DNA from: Crossaster papposus
Taxonomy: Eukaryota > Echinodermata > Asteroidea > Velatida > Solasteridae
Length of the DNA: 64,000 nucleotides
Direction of reading: 5' to 3'
Assembly: GCA_037893245.1 (NCBI GenBank)
Contig: JBAIAA010000518.1
Coordinates: 434,001-498,000 of the forward strand
The translations under genes and the position numbers were made by a program. Below, in pieces: positions 1 through 11,399 of the stretch. Each line of letters begins with the position of its first letter. The stretch's first letter is position 1. Below the pieces are notes generated by a model. It did not search any database. It was not told the origin of the DNA and worked only from the letters and a program-made list of their open reading frames with translations.

Positions 1-228
1 GGCTACGTGGTAACCAATACAAATTAGTTGGAGTCCTACCATTGTGGATTGGTTAAATTAACCAACATTGCGTTGGTTAGCGTTATAACCATTATGGATT
101 GCTTAAAAAGGTAACCAATATCAGATTGGTTATTTTAACCAATATTTTGGTTATCCACATATCTACCAACTGGATTGGTTGAAATCGACCAACATATTGG
201 TTATTTTCAACCAACTGTTTTTAGAGTG
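1..228. mobile_element. Partial CACTA-like short element with TTGGTT/AACCAA repeats
   Basis: Many alternating TTGGTT and AACCAA blocks, ending TTTTTAGAGTG before TATAT. The right end resembles the complete copy at 24098-24339; the left end is cut by the window. Confidence 0.5.
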
Positions 229-434
229 TATATCGTTCACAGTTTGTAAAATGAAATGAAAAATCATATTTAAATTAAACTTGTTTATGTACCTTTTAGT
301 AAAAAAAGAACAGCGTCAAAAAGTATTTCAAGAAAACCACTTGCTATACACGTTGAAGCTCCTATTCGATGTGCCGGGAAGTACGGTTTCTCGTAAAGTC
401 TCGTATGTTCTCGAGGTCAACTTGAACGCTCTTA

Positions 435-560
435 GGCCGTGTTCGAATTGCTGGCTTTGGCTGTGACTTCGGCCGTTGCTGTGCTGTTGCTATGAGCGGT
501 CATTGTCCGCCGTTAGCAACAGCCAAAGTCACAGCCAAAGCCAAAAATTTGAACATGGAC
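435..560. mobile_element. Harbinger-like MITE
   Basis: Imperfect terminal inverted repeats of about 48 bp (GGCCGTGTTCGAATT... against GTCCATGTTCAAATT...) flanked by TTA at 432-434 and 561-563, the usual Harbinger target duplication. Confidence 0.6.
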
Positions 561-848
561 TTATTGTCTAAGAGAGCAAGTTTTACTGCACCACACAATA
601 TTGGACATGACTTTTGTATACTTTCTTCGAACGTCCAAACCAACATTCAGAAATGTATTTATGTGTAAATTTGAAAGTAGAGGAGATATGCGAGGAAGCC
701 GACATCACCGGGTCAGGAACGCTCAACTTCGAAGGTAAACTAGGCCGTGTTCGAATTACGTAGCTATCGGATTGAAATTACACACGTGCCGACAGTAGCG
801 GATGTTACCGCTTCTCATAGACTCGTGGCTATTTGAAGGGGACTAATG

Positions 849-1191
849 CTGCGTTCCAATCGCGTCGTGTTTATCGTGTTCACCGTGAATTTCTCCATGT
901 TCACGAGTAGGTTGCATTCCAAACGCTACTCACCAAGATGCACGCGCACAGTCGAGTTAGTCGTGCGGTAATTAATGACATTCGTTATCGCGCAAGAACT
1001 TGTACGTGAACCAACACGCATGCGCGAGTATTTCATTCCTTTATGAATTATGAAGTCGTGAACATGGACAAAAAAATCCACCTCGAGTATATAGTTCACC
1101 AATGGTGAACACGAGTTACCAGGCGATTAGAACGCCATTATACGACTCGAGAACTCGTGAACACGATAAACACGACGCGATTGGAACGCAG
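849..1191. mobile_element. MITE with perfect 35-bp terminal inverted repeats
   Basis: The left end starts CTGCGTTCCAATCGCGTCGT at 849; its exact reverse complement is at 1157-1191. No coding capacity. Family not assigned. Confidence 0.75.
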
Positions 1192-2204
1192 CCATAACTT
1201 GAAAGTCCTGAAATCTCAGAAAATGGCATGTTTTGGATTGTTTACTGAGTCTAATTCAAACATCTGGTTGAAAGGGAACCAGCATAATGCCTTACCGTTC
1301 CCGAGAAACGACAACACAAACATGGTGGTTTACATCGGACACGACGCCAGTACGTTTTTCCTGTCATGTATTCAATGTTTATGTGTACGATACATGTTGT
1401 TCGTGTCGCATAAATTACACACAGCGCCAATGCACAAATGTGGTTTCTTACACGTCCGCATTGGTGAGCTATCCCTACGGCTTGAATCACGACTACACCC
1501 AACCAGGCACGACAGTTAGGTCGCAAAAGTTATGCGCAAGAATAGCGTGACAAAAACGCCCAGTTTATAGTTAAAGGAAGGTTGTGTGGATGTTCATATT
1601 CTACTTTTAAATGCTCTTTCCGATTAACATCATTTCGTTTAAAACGCGTTTTGTTGCCCAATTAGGCGCTTTCTGGACATAGTACCCCTTTAATGTTGCC
1701 AGTTATTAGCCCAATATATTGATGACGTTACGCACTATTTTACCGTACAGAGTATGTACACGACAGGTTTTGAAATTTATTCGAAGTATAAAGGTTACCG
1801 CATTTCTGAGAAAATGAATTCTATTTTTTTCCTTTGCAGAGTTTGCCCTGTTGTTCGAGACGTAAAATGGGACAGCATCATTGACTCAACGTTTCTTAGT
1901 TTAAAGGGTGTATTTCTTCCAAAAATAAATTATTAAATGAATAAAGAACTACTTTAATTTGTAACTGTACATTAAAAAAAAAAAAAGCAAGGGATTTATT
2001 TAGGGATTTATGGATGTTATACTATTTTATTCTATTTTAATTCGGGTGGAGTTCTTGTCAACTTTAGGTGCACGGTCAGATTGTCTGTTGTAGTATATGT
2101 TGGAGTGATTTTGTAATGGCATTTCAAGGTAGTATACACCATTGATAATTGCTTAAATTATCATGGATTGGTGGATTTAGGGGGTTGTATTTTATAGTAA
2201 ATTT

Positions 2205-3140
2205 CGTTCAAAGGTAGGATACACACCATTGGTAATTGCTTGAATTATCATGAAAGGGTAGATTTGGGGGGGTTGAATTTTATAGTAAATATTGTTTAAC
2301 TGACCTGTCCGAAGTTTTAAAATCATGGATGCCGAGAAATTATACATTTTTAAAAATATAATTATACATTTTCGGAACAAATATAGAATATCTAGCGCAA
2401 TAATGTTGCTGAATGCTGACAACCATTATTTACTTTCAAAAAAGTAAGATATTTCTTAATAATTTGGTAGTAAAACATATCTGCAAATTTGTGTATCCTA
2501 CACTGTTAGAAAAGTAGTGTTACCCCAACACCGAAAAACAGTGTTCACTTCATTTGAACACTACTTTTCGGTATTCAAAACGGTGTTCACTTGATTGAAC
2601 ACCGTTTTCTGCTTTCAAAATGGTGTCCACCCAATTGAACACTATTTGTCGGTGTTCACTTGATTGAACACCATTTTTTGGTGTTCAAAAATGGTGTCCA
2701 CTAAATTCAACACTATCTTTCGGTGTTCATTCTGCACCGAATATTGGCGTTGGATCAATACTGTTTCTCGGTGTCGAGTAAGGATGTACACCGCCCAAGG
2801 GTGTTGAATAAACCCTAGTTTTCAGTGTCCAGGTGAGCTACACCGTTGTTCGGTGTTCACTTGACACTGATGATCATGTGTTCAAGCTACACTATTTAAC
2901 GGTGTTCAAAAATGGACACTGTCCAGCGGTGATCACTCAACACCGATTATCGGTGTTCAGGGCCAACACCGAAAATTGGTGATGGCAACTAATGAACCCT
3001 GAAAAACGGTGTTCAGTGAACACTGTTTTTCGGTGTTGATATAACACCCCTTTTCTAACAGTGTACCTTTAACAGACCTATCCGAAGTTTGACATTCATG
3101 GATGCATAGAAAAAAAGCAAGAAAAACGGCGTTCGTTTTC
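2205..3140. repeat. Dispersed repeat copy, split by a CACTA-like insertion
   Basis: Contains aggtaggatacaca, the block ttaactgacctgtccgaag and tctagcgcaata, shared with 6560-6710, 41570-41880 and 61005-61325. Family unknown; no open frame. Confidence 0.5.
2501..3063. mobile_element. CACTA-like element with internal short tandem repeats
   Basis: Ends CACTGTTAGAAAAG and CTTTTCTAACAGTG, flanked by TA on both sides. The interior is a run of diverged 25-35-bp units built on CGGTGTTCA and TTGAACAC. It sits inside a copy of a dispersed repeat (2205-2500 and 3064-3140). Confidence 0.65.
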
Positions 3141-3730
3141 AAAAGATTAGTTTTTTACAAGACGTATTTAGGGATTTTGATATTCGTACCGGATTTTTTT
3201 AGGGTGGTTTAGTAGTGTTCTGGGTAAAACGGTTGGTGTAATGAGATGAATATTTATATCGTTCCAGATGTTATTTTTTGCTGTTTTGGTGAAAATAATA
3301 ATAATAAAGGTATTCATGTGTCATAATTATGTGTTTGTGTAGGCGTGTTTACTTCATTAACAGCACTGCTTACAAATAGGTTTTCCTTTTAGAACATGTT
3401 TCATTAAATTCACCAACGTAACACTCGCATTCAGTTTCATCCGAGAAAATAATCTACATGTTTTTACCAAACTAATTTAGTTTTCAAATTGTTGTTGCTC
3501 TTGGTAATATCTGTCATCACAGACCAGACACCAACTCATTTTTATACATAGTATAATTTATTGATATGAGACGAGTTCGATTTCTGAATGCTGCCTTTTC
3601 GTAATATCGTATAAGCAGCAATAGAGGGCGCCACGTCAACAGCCTGGAGCGGAGTTCGGATGGGCGCCTAGTTCGGCTAGACTTAACCATTATTCAATCG
3701 AGTTGTCACTCGAACGCTGTGTGGTTTGAC

Positions 3731-4045
3731 CACTGACCTCTACACATGGACAGATCATCACTGTTTCACACTTGAAGTCGGCGCGAACTGGAAGTGCAAC
3801 ATGGCGGGCCCACGACGTCACTCTGTGAGCCAATGAAATGTCCAGGTGTAAGGTTCAGTGGGTACGGTACGTATGACGTAATGTTTATAAATACAAAATG
3901 AATAGAGTAAATCCACTGACCGCTACACCTGGACATTTCATTGGCTCACAGAAGTGACGTCTTGGGTCCGCCATGTTGCACTTCCAGTTCGCGCCGACTT
4001 CAAGTGTGAAACAATGATGATCTGTCTATGTGTTGAGGTCAGTGA
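3731..4045. mobile_element. Palindromic MITE (131-bp arms)
   Basis: Arms 3731-3861 and 3913-4045 are reverse complements with few changes (CACTGACCTCTACACATGG... at both ends), with a loop of about 50 bp. Confidence 0.75.
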
Positions 4046-4263
4046 GATTGGGGGAGGATTGAAGTGGTTGAAGAGGGGATTGGTGGGGGAGGGGAGGGGT
4101 GAGGAGGGGTTGAGGAGGGGAGTGGTCTAGTAGGGGGGATGTGTGAGTGTGTGGGGTAGGAGAGTGACGAGTGGTTGTGGGTTTACGGAGGGAAAAGAAG
4201 GGACCCCTTCTGTAGTACATGTACATACACCCCTTATAATATGGAAATGAACGGGGATATTAC

Positions 4264-4468
4264 CCAGTTTGCGCCGGGATTATTTGAACATCACCGATCC
4301 GATCCGAGGCGGGTTCAAGCCGATGGTACCGGGAAGCACACCCACGCATTTCCGGCCTTGCTCGCGGCTGACATACATTTATGAACTTGAAATTGGCGTG
4401 TTTATGCGTCATCCGTTTTGAATTTAGAAAAAACTTTGCGTTTATATACGTCATCCGGCGCGAACTGG
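4264..4468. mobile_element. piggyBac-like MITE, copy 1
   Basis: Ends CCAGTTTGCGCCGG and CCGGCGCGAACTGG next to TTAC and TTAA. The same family recurs at 43517-43759 and 62839-63082 with TTAA flanks, the piggyBac target. Length about 205 bp, non-coding. Confidence 0.6.
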
Positions 4469-5584
4469 TTAAATCAAAGAAGTGGAGATGGGCAGGTCAC
4501 CCAGCAAGGAGGTATGACAACCGGTGGACATGCAGAACAACTTTGGACGCTAGAAAACCAAACCAGAAAAGAGGGAGACAAAACAGAAGATGGAGGGACG
4601 AGCTTTATGCCAACCATTAGCATGTAAGCTATGAAAACTCAACATTACAAAATAACTGACAATTCTAGTCTTGTCTCTAAGTTGGTACATTACAGATATC
4701 CCAAACTGGTTCCCGATATTTCCAAAATAGAGCATAAAGTCTCAGAAGCAGAGTTCACAATGCCAGTTTCGTGCCTGATACTACTCGAGGCTGCAGGTCA
4801 AAGTTTAGGAAAATCTTCAAATAATAATCACTGAATATAAGTAATTCATTTGTTTAATCCATTCTTCGAGTTAATTTTCAAAGTCTAATTTTTAACTTGG
4901 GTAAATCAGATACGTTATGAGACTACGAAAGGAAACCAATGAAAGTAGCGGAAACTATTAAACGTAGCCTGTTGGGGAAAGCCAACAGAAATAAACTTCC
5001 CAAAGTCCTCTATGGGGTACTTTTTGTCATCTAACCAAGAGTGTTTGTTTACTAACCCTAACGGCATATACCCCTGTTGTAGCTTCCTTGCAAAACAAAG
5101 TAACCAATCTTGCAAAGTGAGCCGACTTGAACATGTTTATGGGGAAGTTTTCGAAGGTATCAAATAAAGTTGATCTGATGACGTGTCTAAGTCGATAGCT
5201 TTCACTTTGGAAATCACGCAATATTCCTACTGGTCGGGTCGGGTGTACAGTGAACATGTACAGTATACATACGGGCAACTCGTTCACATGCGGACAAGAA
5301 AAATCGTTATACAAAACCCATAATGTGTAGATCTTTAATTCCATTTCGATGGAAAATTGAAATGGGTGATCTTATCCAAAGAACATTGCAAGCTATCTGC
5401 ACGGATTTCTTGGCCATTTTGTGCTTGAATAAGTTAAGAAGAATACACGAGAAAGGGTGAATTCGTAATTATGAAGCGCCGAGTGAATTCGTAAATTACG
5501 AATCCACACAGTTGCGAGTGTATTCTCTGACTTAAACCATTGCTATGACGTCACTAAAAGTGTGGATTCGTATCTACAAATCGG

Positions 5585-6562
5585 GGGTTAAGTCGTATTT
5601 TTTGTCCAATGGGAAAAACTTATCTCTGGCTATGACTAAAGTAAAGGGTTAGGAATGTTTTTTGTTGAGGGAAACCAGTATGTTTTCACTCTGTTCAGGC
5701 CCAATGGATTTTAGTTTTTTTGGTTAGGCCTACTTTTCATGTTTGTACGTAATTCGTGGTTTTTTTTTAAAGAGGCTTGATAGTCGTGTTATAGGCCGTT
5801 TTGTATTTTTAAGAGCCGAGTTCTGAAGTTTGTGGTATCAATTGCAGGTTTTGGTTTTTTTTGCTAAAAGTAATTTTGTTCACGTGTGTACATAATTTAA
5901 GTTGTTTTGAATTCTAAATTGATATTCTGGTTTGTTCCACTTAATTGAATCTAAGTTGGGTTTCCACTTGCAGTTTCCTTGGAGTAAACTTTCCATTCCT
6001 TCATAATTTTGAGGGGGTTAATTTCAAATCAATGAATTTCTTGTGGTTTATCAAGGGTCATGTAGGGTCAAACGAGGTGTGTCCTTGCTGTATAAATACT
6101 ACTGCCAGCAGGCCTGGGGTATTGCGACACTGGGGCAGTATTTGGTTGGGGTGACTAGTGCAACATTCGTTGAATGTAAACCGATTATTATTGAGGTTGG
6201 TTCATGGAATGTAGGTTGTTATTTCCTGCGTACGGATTTCCCTGTATATGTTTCCTTGTTACATGCTTCTAGTTACAGGCTTCTAGCAAGACGTGCCTCG
6301 ATCGCGCGCCACGCTGGCGGTGTGTAGGCCAATCACCTCAAGTAACCTCCCTGCTTAGTTAAAACCTAGACCCGCCCCTAGTTAAGTCGTATTTTCTGCC
6401 AATGGGGAAACAGATCTCTGGCTATGACTAGTATGTTTTCACTTCGTTCAGGACCAATGGAATTTAGTTTGTTGTTGTTGTTACTTTTTATGTTTATAGC
6501 TAATTCGTGGTGTTTTTAAAGAGGCTTGACAGTCTTGTTATAGGCCGTTAATTTCTTTTTAG
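5585..6562. repeat. Local direct duplication
   Basis: Blocks 5585-5805 and 6382-6562 share gttaagtcgtattttt, tctctggctatgacta, and ttataggccgtt in order, with about 580 bp between. No gene seen in either. Confidence 0.55.
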
Positions 6563-6710
6563 AAAATTAAATTGTTGAGAACAATTACAGAATATCTAAC
6601 GCAATCATTTTGCTGGATGCCTACAATCCTTATTTACTTTCAAATAAGCAAGATATTTTTGAATAATTTGGTAGTAAAATGTTTCGATATCTCAAAAAGG
6701 TGTATCCTAC
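6560..6710. repeat. Dispersed repeat copy, partial
   Basis: Contains agaatatctaacgcaat, gctggatgcctacaat and gtgtatcctac, the right half of the repeat at 41570-41880. Confidence 0.45.
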
Positions 6711-7496
6711 CTTTATATATACCATTTTGGATAATAGGCCTATACACTTTAGTTATATTTAAGATATAAATAAGGTTAAAACTGCTGCAAACTGCTTACT
6801 GGCTGGAATAACCTGAAATATCAAATAAGTTAAGAGGGCCTAATATTTCGATCTAAACAAGATCTTCAGAGACAAATGGCTGTGTACAAGAAACAAACAT
6901 CACAGGGCAACATACAGCATGATGCTGGTTAGCGGGAGAAACATAAAAGAAAAAGCACAGAGTCCTGTGGAACAATCAACAAAAGGAGGATTAGGCACTG
7001 GGAGCCAGTCTAGTTGACGGGGCGTGATACAGCCGCGCAAGCGCACTTATGTCGACCTGTTGTGGCGAATTCTCAACCTTCTGTCTGTCTATAAATGCGG
7101 AAGTACAATATAAAAGCTCTGCAAATCGGTACGCAGCCCGTCACGATTCATCTTCTTCCCTCATGCAGGCTAATTGATAAACAAACTGTTGACTTGTTTC
7201 TTCTGAATAATCTATCTGATTTGGATGAAGTCTACTCACCGAGTCTGGTACTGGTACTGGTAGCCCAGCCGTACGAGAAGCTGACCGCAAACTTCATCAA
7301 ATAATTCAGTAAGCATTTCTTTTTCACCGTGGCATTGCATTTCACTCCCAAAAAGATTTGTTATCCAAATTTAGTCTAAGTAGCATGGACATGAACTGGC
7401 GATAGTTATGGTAATACTATTACTACTATAGGCCTAAATGTTAAAAGGCGGTATTTTGGGTCGGTCCAAACATGATGCTGAACGTTTACATACAAT

Positions 7497-7849
7497 CAGG
7501 CCCGTACGCAGGATTTTTCAATTGGGGGGGGGGGGGGGGGGTGCGAATTTGTACTGATGGGACCAAAAATGGAACCGAATTTTTTTCGTGCGCCAGTACC
7601 GTTATTTCTTCATCAAAATACCATTATTTATTTATTTACCCCGGAAAATGTGGACCTTTTGGTAATTTGGGGGGTGAATTTGTACTGATGGAACCAAAAA
7701 GGAGACCAAAGTTTTTTGTGTGCCAGTACAGTTATTTCTACATCAAAATACCATTATTTACCCCGGAAAATGTGGACCTTTTGGTAATTTGGGGGGGTAC
7801 GTACGCACTACTATAGGCACCCGTCGCACCCCCCTTGCGTACGGGCCTG
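7497..7849. mobile_element. MITE with CAGGCCCGTACGC ends and CAAT duplication
   Basis: Terminal inverted repeats CAGGCCCGTACGCA...TGCGTACGGGCCTG, target duplication CAAT at 7493-7496 and 7850-7853. An internal block around cccggaaaatgtggacc is present twice. The homologous site upstream of NLR-C lacks it. Confidence 0.7.
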
Positions 7850-8343
7850 CAATGTACATAAACGTGCGCAATGGTATGAGGGTAGTAGTACGAGTCATAT
7901 AAACGCACGTTCCATGTCTCAACTGCTTGTGATCCCGTTTCTATACAAGCACAATGAGTAAACATTAGGAAACACAGCCTTACCTAAGTATAATTGATTT
8001 GTATCCCTGTAAATATCCTTTATGTACCGTCGTCTGTCAACATTGTGTTTGTATCGTTGTGTCAACGTTGTTGTATTTCTATGCAGGGAAACCCGTTTTT
8101 AAACTGTTTTAGAAACCTGGGTACAGAAATTTAATAAATACACTATTTCAAACAATCATTTTAAACACAAGTTTTGCGCACGCGCTGCATCGAAGGTCAA
8201 ACTTTATTCTCCTTGACCTCGTGCCAAGTTGTATTCGTTTGCTCTCTTTGTCTTAGCATGAACTGTACGTTTATTTATATACCGGTGTTATAGAAAATAA
8301 TGGGTAATCCAACTTGGATTATCCAAGGCCGTATATATATCTA

Positions 8344-8989
8344 CCAGGGCCCAATTCCATAAAAGCATTCTAACTTAGTATATTACTAGGTTTTAGCAAG
8401 ATTCCAAATGCCTAGTTGGTTGCTTGCTAGCAATCAACTAAATCGCATTCCATAACACCATTCTATGAAACATTCTTACTAGTTGCTTGCTTGCAGCTTG
8501 CTAGAATGGTGTGGGGTTTGCATAATCGCCAAAGTACATGGTCAGTTTGAGTTAACATTAGAGAAAGAGTTCAAATCAGGTCATGCTGTGGGTTGTATTG
8601 TCAATGCATTTCTCTGTACCCTATTTAGGGTATGTACATTTGTGTCGGCCTGAAGCACATGTTTCAGAAATGGCTAATTCAGAGATAGAGAGTGTTTCAA
8701 ATCAAAAAAGAGGAAAGAAGCCTTATAATTACTCGACTCAGGAAAATCTGTCCTTGACTCTGCGCATAAGGATGTCAATACAAATTCCCAAAAGATGAAA
8801 GATTGAAAGTGACTTAGAATGGTGCTAAGGATTTAGACATACCCCAAACCTATTCTAATTTTAGCAAGCAACTAGGAACCTTGCTAAGCGTATAATGGTT
8901 TTATGGAATATATTTAGCAAGTAACTAGAGATAGAAAGGAAGTTAGCAACCAACTAGGCTTAGAATGCTTTTATGGAATTGGCTCCTGG
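8344..8989. mobile_element. MITE with CCAGGGCCCAATTCC ends
   Basis: Ends CCAGGGCCCAATTCCATAA and TTATGGAATTGGCTCCTGG, about 28 bp of inverted repeat. An interior frame at 8583-8798 may be a remnant of a transposon protein (KRGKKPYNYST) but is too short to name. Confidence 0.65.
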
Positions 8990-9198
8990 ACTCTGGTACT
9001 AAAGGCGCTGTGTTATTATTATCTATGCTTATTGGGCCAACGAACCATTCCAAATGCCGTTAGTCCAGTCAATTTACGTTAAGACATAGAACTAATTGCA
9101 ATATAAATCATTCAAGTGTCAAAGATATACAAACAACATGTGAAAAATCTAATGTTCTATATTGAGCAGAAGGTTGCTTTTCCAAGCACTTTTTGACA

Positions 9199-9433
9199 GG
9201 GTTGTAGTCGATCGAGTCCCTGCAAGTCCGTTCATAAGTCCTTTCGTGAAGCCAGTCACAAGTCCCTTCATAAAGGCAGTCGCAAGTAACTGGATGAACA
9301 ATGACAAAGGAATGCTTTTGTCAAAGCTGATTTGAATAGCTTGTGATATGAATTGGAACTGAAGGACTTGTGATGGACTTGCAGGGACTTACAGGGACTT
9401 GCAAGGACTTGTGATGAACTCGACTACATCCCT
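9199..9433. mobile_element. Palindromic element with GGACTTG repeats
   Basis: Starts gggttgtagtcgatcgag and ends gaactcgactacatccc. The interior is made of GGACTTG / CAAGTCC blocks. Confidence 0.5.
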
Positions 9434-10394
9434 GCTTTTTGAATATGAACATTCGGGACTTTTTGTTCTCGAACAATTCGCCTGGTGACTTGTTTCAATA
9501 GACATTCCTGTGCATGCCAGCTAATGTTTATGATTCAAGGTCAAATGCGAGTGCAGCAGACGACAGCTGCATCGGAACCTTAGGCCATTACAAAAAAACT
9601 GGGTTCGGTCCGTAAAAGGCTACATCCTTATTGCCATACTGAACAAAAAAAGGCCCGAATGCAGTCGAAGTCGGGGTTTGGGAAACGGCCCTAAATAATA
9701 AAATAGATTTCAATGTTTAAAAACACTTCTCTCTTCTTTTTCTCTCTCGTTCTTTTACATAAATATACAGTACGTTATGTAAAGTAATACAAATCTTAAC
9801 CCGTTTGCAACTCTACAATTGACGGAAAAATTGTAGTTTTCAAGACATAACTGTATTCACGGTTAATTATTCGCCTCTGACAGGGTGGACGACTTTCACC
9901 CAACAGTGCGCAAATTCATAGAGGAAAAACTGTATTATTTTGCAAAAAGGATGTAGAAAGTTCAAGTTTGGTCCTCGATATTAAAAACAAGTGGACAATT
10001 AAATTCACTGAAATTTTCAGTGAAAGAACAGAAAGATTAACCCGGCCCGTTTTTAAGAGCGTTAATTTCTCAGGGAACAAACACACGAATCCCGGATTAG
10101 GGATGTATCCCCAAATTGGGCTCAAGCTTATGTGCATGGACACCTCAGTTTAACTTGAAATTATTGTACAAATTATTGGTAGGACATAGAAAAGTCGTCT
10201 GATTGTGGTGTCTGGTTTCGCGGTGCATCGCATGCGTGTTCTGCTGCGGCTGTTGTTGTATGATAATACATAGTAGCATGAAGGGAATACAATTCACCTT
10301 TCCACTCATTGGAGGGCATTAGATGTTTAGTATGTCAAATAGTGATACTTCCCGGCTGCGACAATGTTAACATAAATTATATTGCAATTACTTC

Positions 10395-10620
10395 TAGGTC
10401 AGGCCCTATTTTGATGTAAATTGACCGGACTACATCTCAGCTCCCTGGGGAGTATATAGCTTTTGCTGCCGTTTCGGCGCAAAACAGCTAATAACAAAAC
10501 ATCTCTGCCCTGACGTCACAGGTACCCATTACATCTGGGTGGAGAGGAGTAATAAGCGACAAAGTGCCCTGCCCAAGGGCACACGAACTAAAGTCCCAGT
10601 TGTAAAGTTCGAGGTTAAAA
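10395..10620 (-). mobile_element. SINE-like fragment, minus strand
   Basis: The reverse complement carries tgcccttgggcagggcac and ctccacccagatgtaatggg followed by tacctg, a block also seen in the SINE at 13950-14188. No tRNA head recognised. Confidence 0.45.
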
Positions 10621-10733
10621 ATAGTATTTTCTTTCACCTTAAAGTTGTTGCAAACAAGAAACTACGTGTACCTATGTACCTATAGCGTTGGGCTGACAGT
10701 ATTGATCATGAAAAAGCTAGATCACAAATTATA

Positions 10734-10923
10734 GGGCCTTTTCGAATCCCTGGCTTCGTCTTCGTCTTTGGCTTAGTGTGATTTTAAGCTCCAGCCATAC
10801 TCTGGTGCCTGTTTGTGCTTCAAAAACATTCAGTCTGTTGACATGAACCCAAACGTTCAATTATTTTCGGAAATCTGAGGCGAATCCCAAGGCGAAGACA
10901 AAGCAATGGTTTTGAAAAAACCC
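10734..10923. mobile_element. Short inverted-repeat element
   Basis: Imperfect ends of about 40 bp (GGGCCTTTTCGAATCC against GGGTTTTTTCAAAACC), flanked by ATA on both sides. Confidence 0.4.
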
Positions 10924-11070
10924 ATAGTACACTGCGACCGGCCTATATACGTTTAGGATTTGTCCGTAAAATATAACGTTAAATGTTACGGTTGCTCAGA
11001 GCAAATATAAATACACATTTCACCATTAGGCCACAGATAATCTGGATGCTTGGTCAGTTTTACGGCGCAC

Positions 11071-11078
11071 TTTATAGA
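11071..11078 (+). promoter_or_regulatory. Possible TATA box of NLR-A
   Basis: TTTATAGA lies about 100 bp before the ATG in a block conserved with NLR-C (50669-50676) but absent from NLR-B. An initiator cannot be fixed without 5' transcript data. Confidence 0.3.
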
Positions 11079-11178
11079 TGGTACTGTCCTATGCTCCGCT
11101 AAGAAATGGTGTCTTATCTTAATTAATTCGTTCAGGCTCCTCGGTGTACTGCAGTACTTGGACCTGATTACTACCAAG

Positions 11179-11399
11179 ATGCCGAAAAAGACCGTCCAGC
11201 AGTTGGATGCCTACATTAAGGCAACAGCCGTCGTGTACGACCACTCCAACACCAAACTCATCAACAGGAAGACTAAAGTCAAACCAAGCAAGAAACAGGC
11301 TTTCCTGTCTGTACTGCATTACAGGAAATCGACTTCTGGTGATCAATGTAGAAAACATTGGATTAAAAGACAATCGAGTTGCAAGCCTGAAAGTCGAAG
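11179..11399 (+). CDS. NLR-A exon 1: basic N-terminal segment
   Basis: Encodes 73 residues starting MPKKTVQQLDAY, rich in Lys/Arg, ending in phase 2 at GAAG|GTAAAA. I recognise no domain. Reading the same bases in the next frame gives a tempting alternative (MPTLRQQ...), but only the MPKK frame splices into the Ubl frame of exon 2. The start context caagATGc has A at -3. Relative to B and C a small deletion shortens the region near residue 58. Confidence 0.75.

Larger units (their letters stand above)
1..10978. other. Gene-poor upstream region made of mobile-element remnants
   Basis: No frame here shows a recognisable protein family or paralog support. The region holds several inverted-repeat elements listed separately, a local duplication, and from about 6990 to 8340 a stretch homologous to 46780-48160 upstream of NLR-C. 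Stretches 1200-2200, 4470-5580, 5810-6380, 6710-6990 and 9440-10390 show nothing I can identify. Confidence 0.6.

Noticed and set aside
1-228. CRISPR-like spaced repeats (TTGGTT...AACCAA)
   Set aside because: Spacing is irregular, units are palindromic and short, the genome is eukaryotic, and the complete copy at 24098-24339 has transposon ends.
8583-8798. Small gene inside the 8344-8989 element
   Set aside because: 71 codons with no clear domain, no paralog, no splice signals; at most a transposon remnant.
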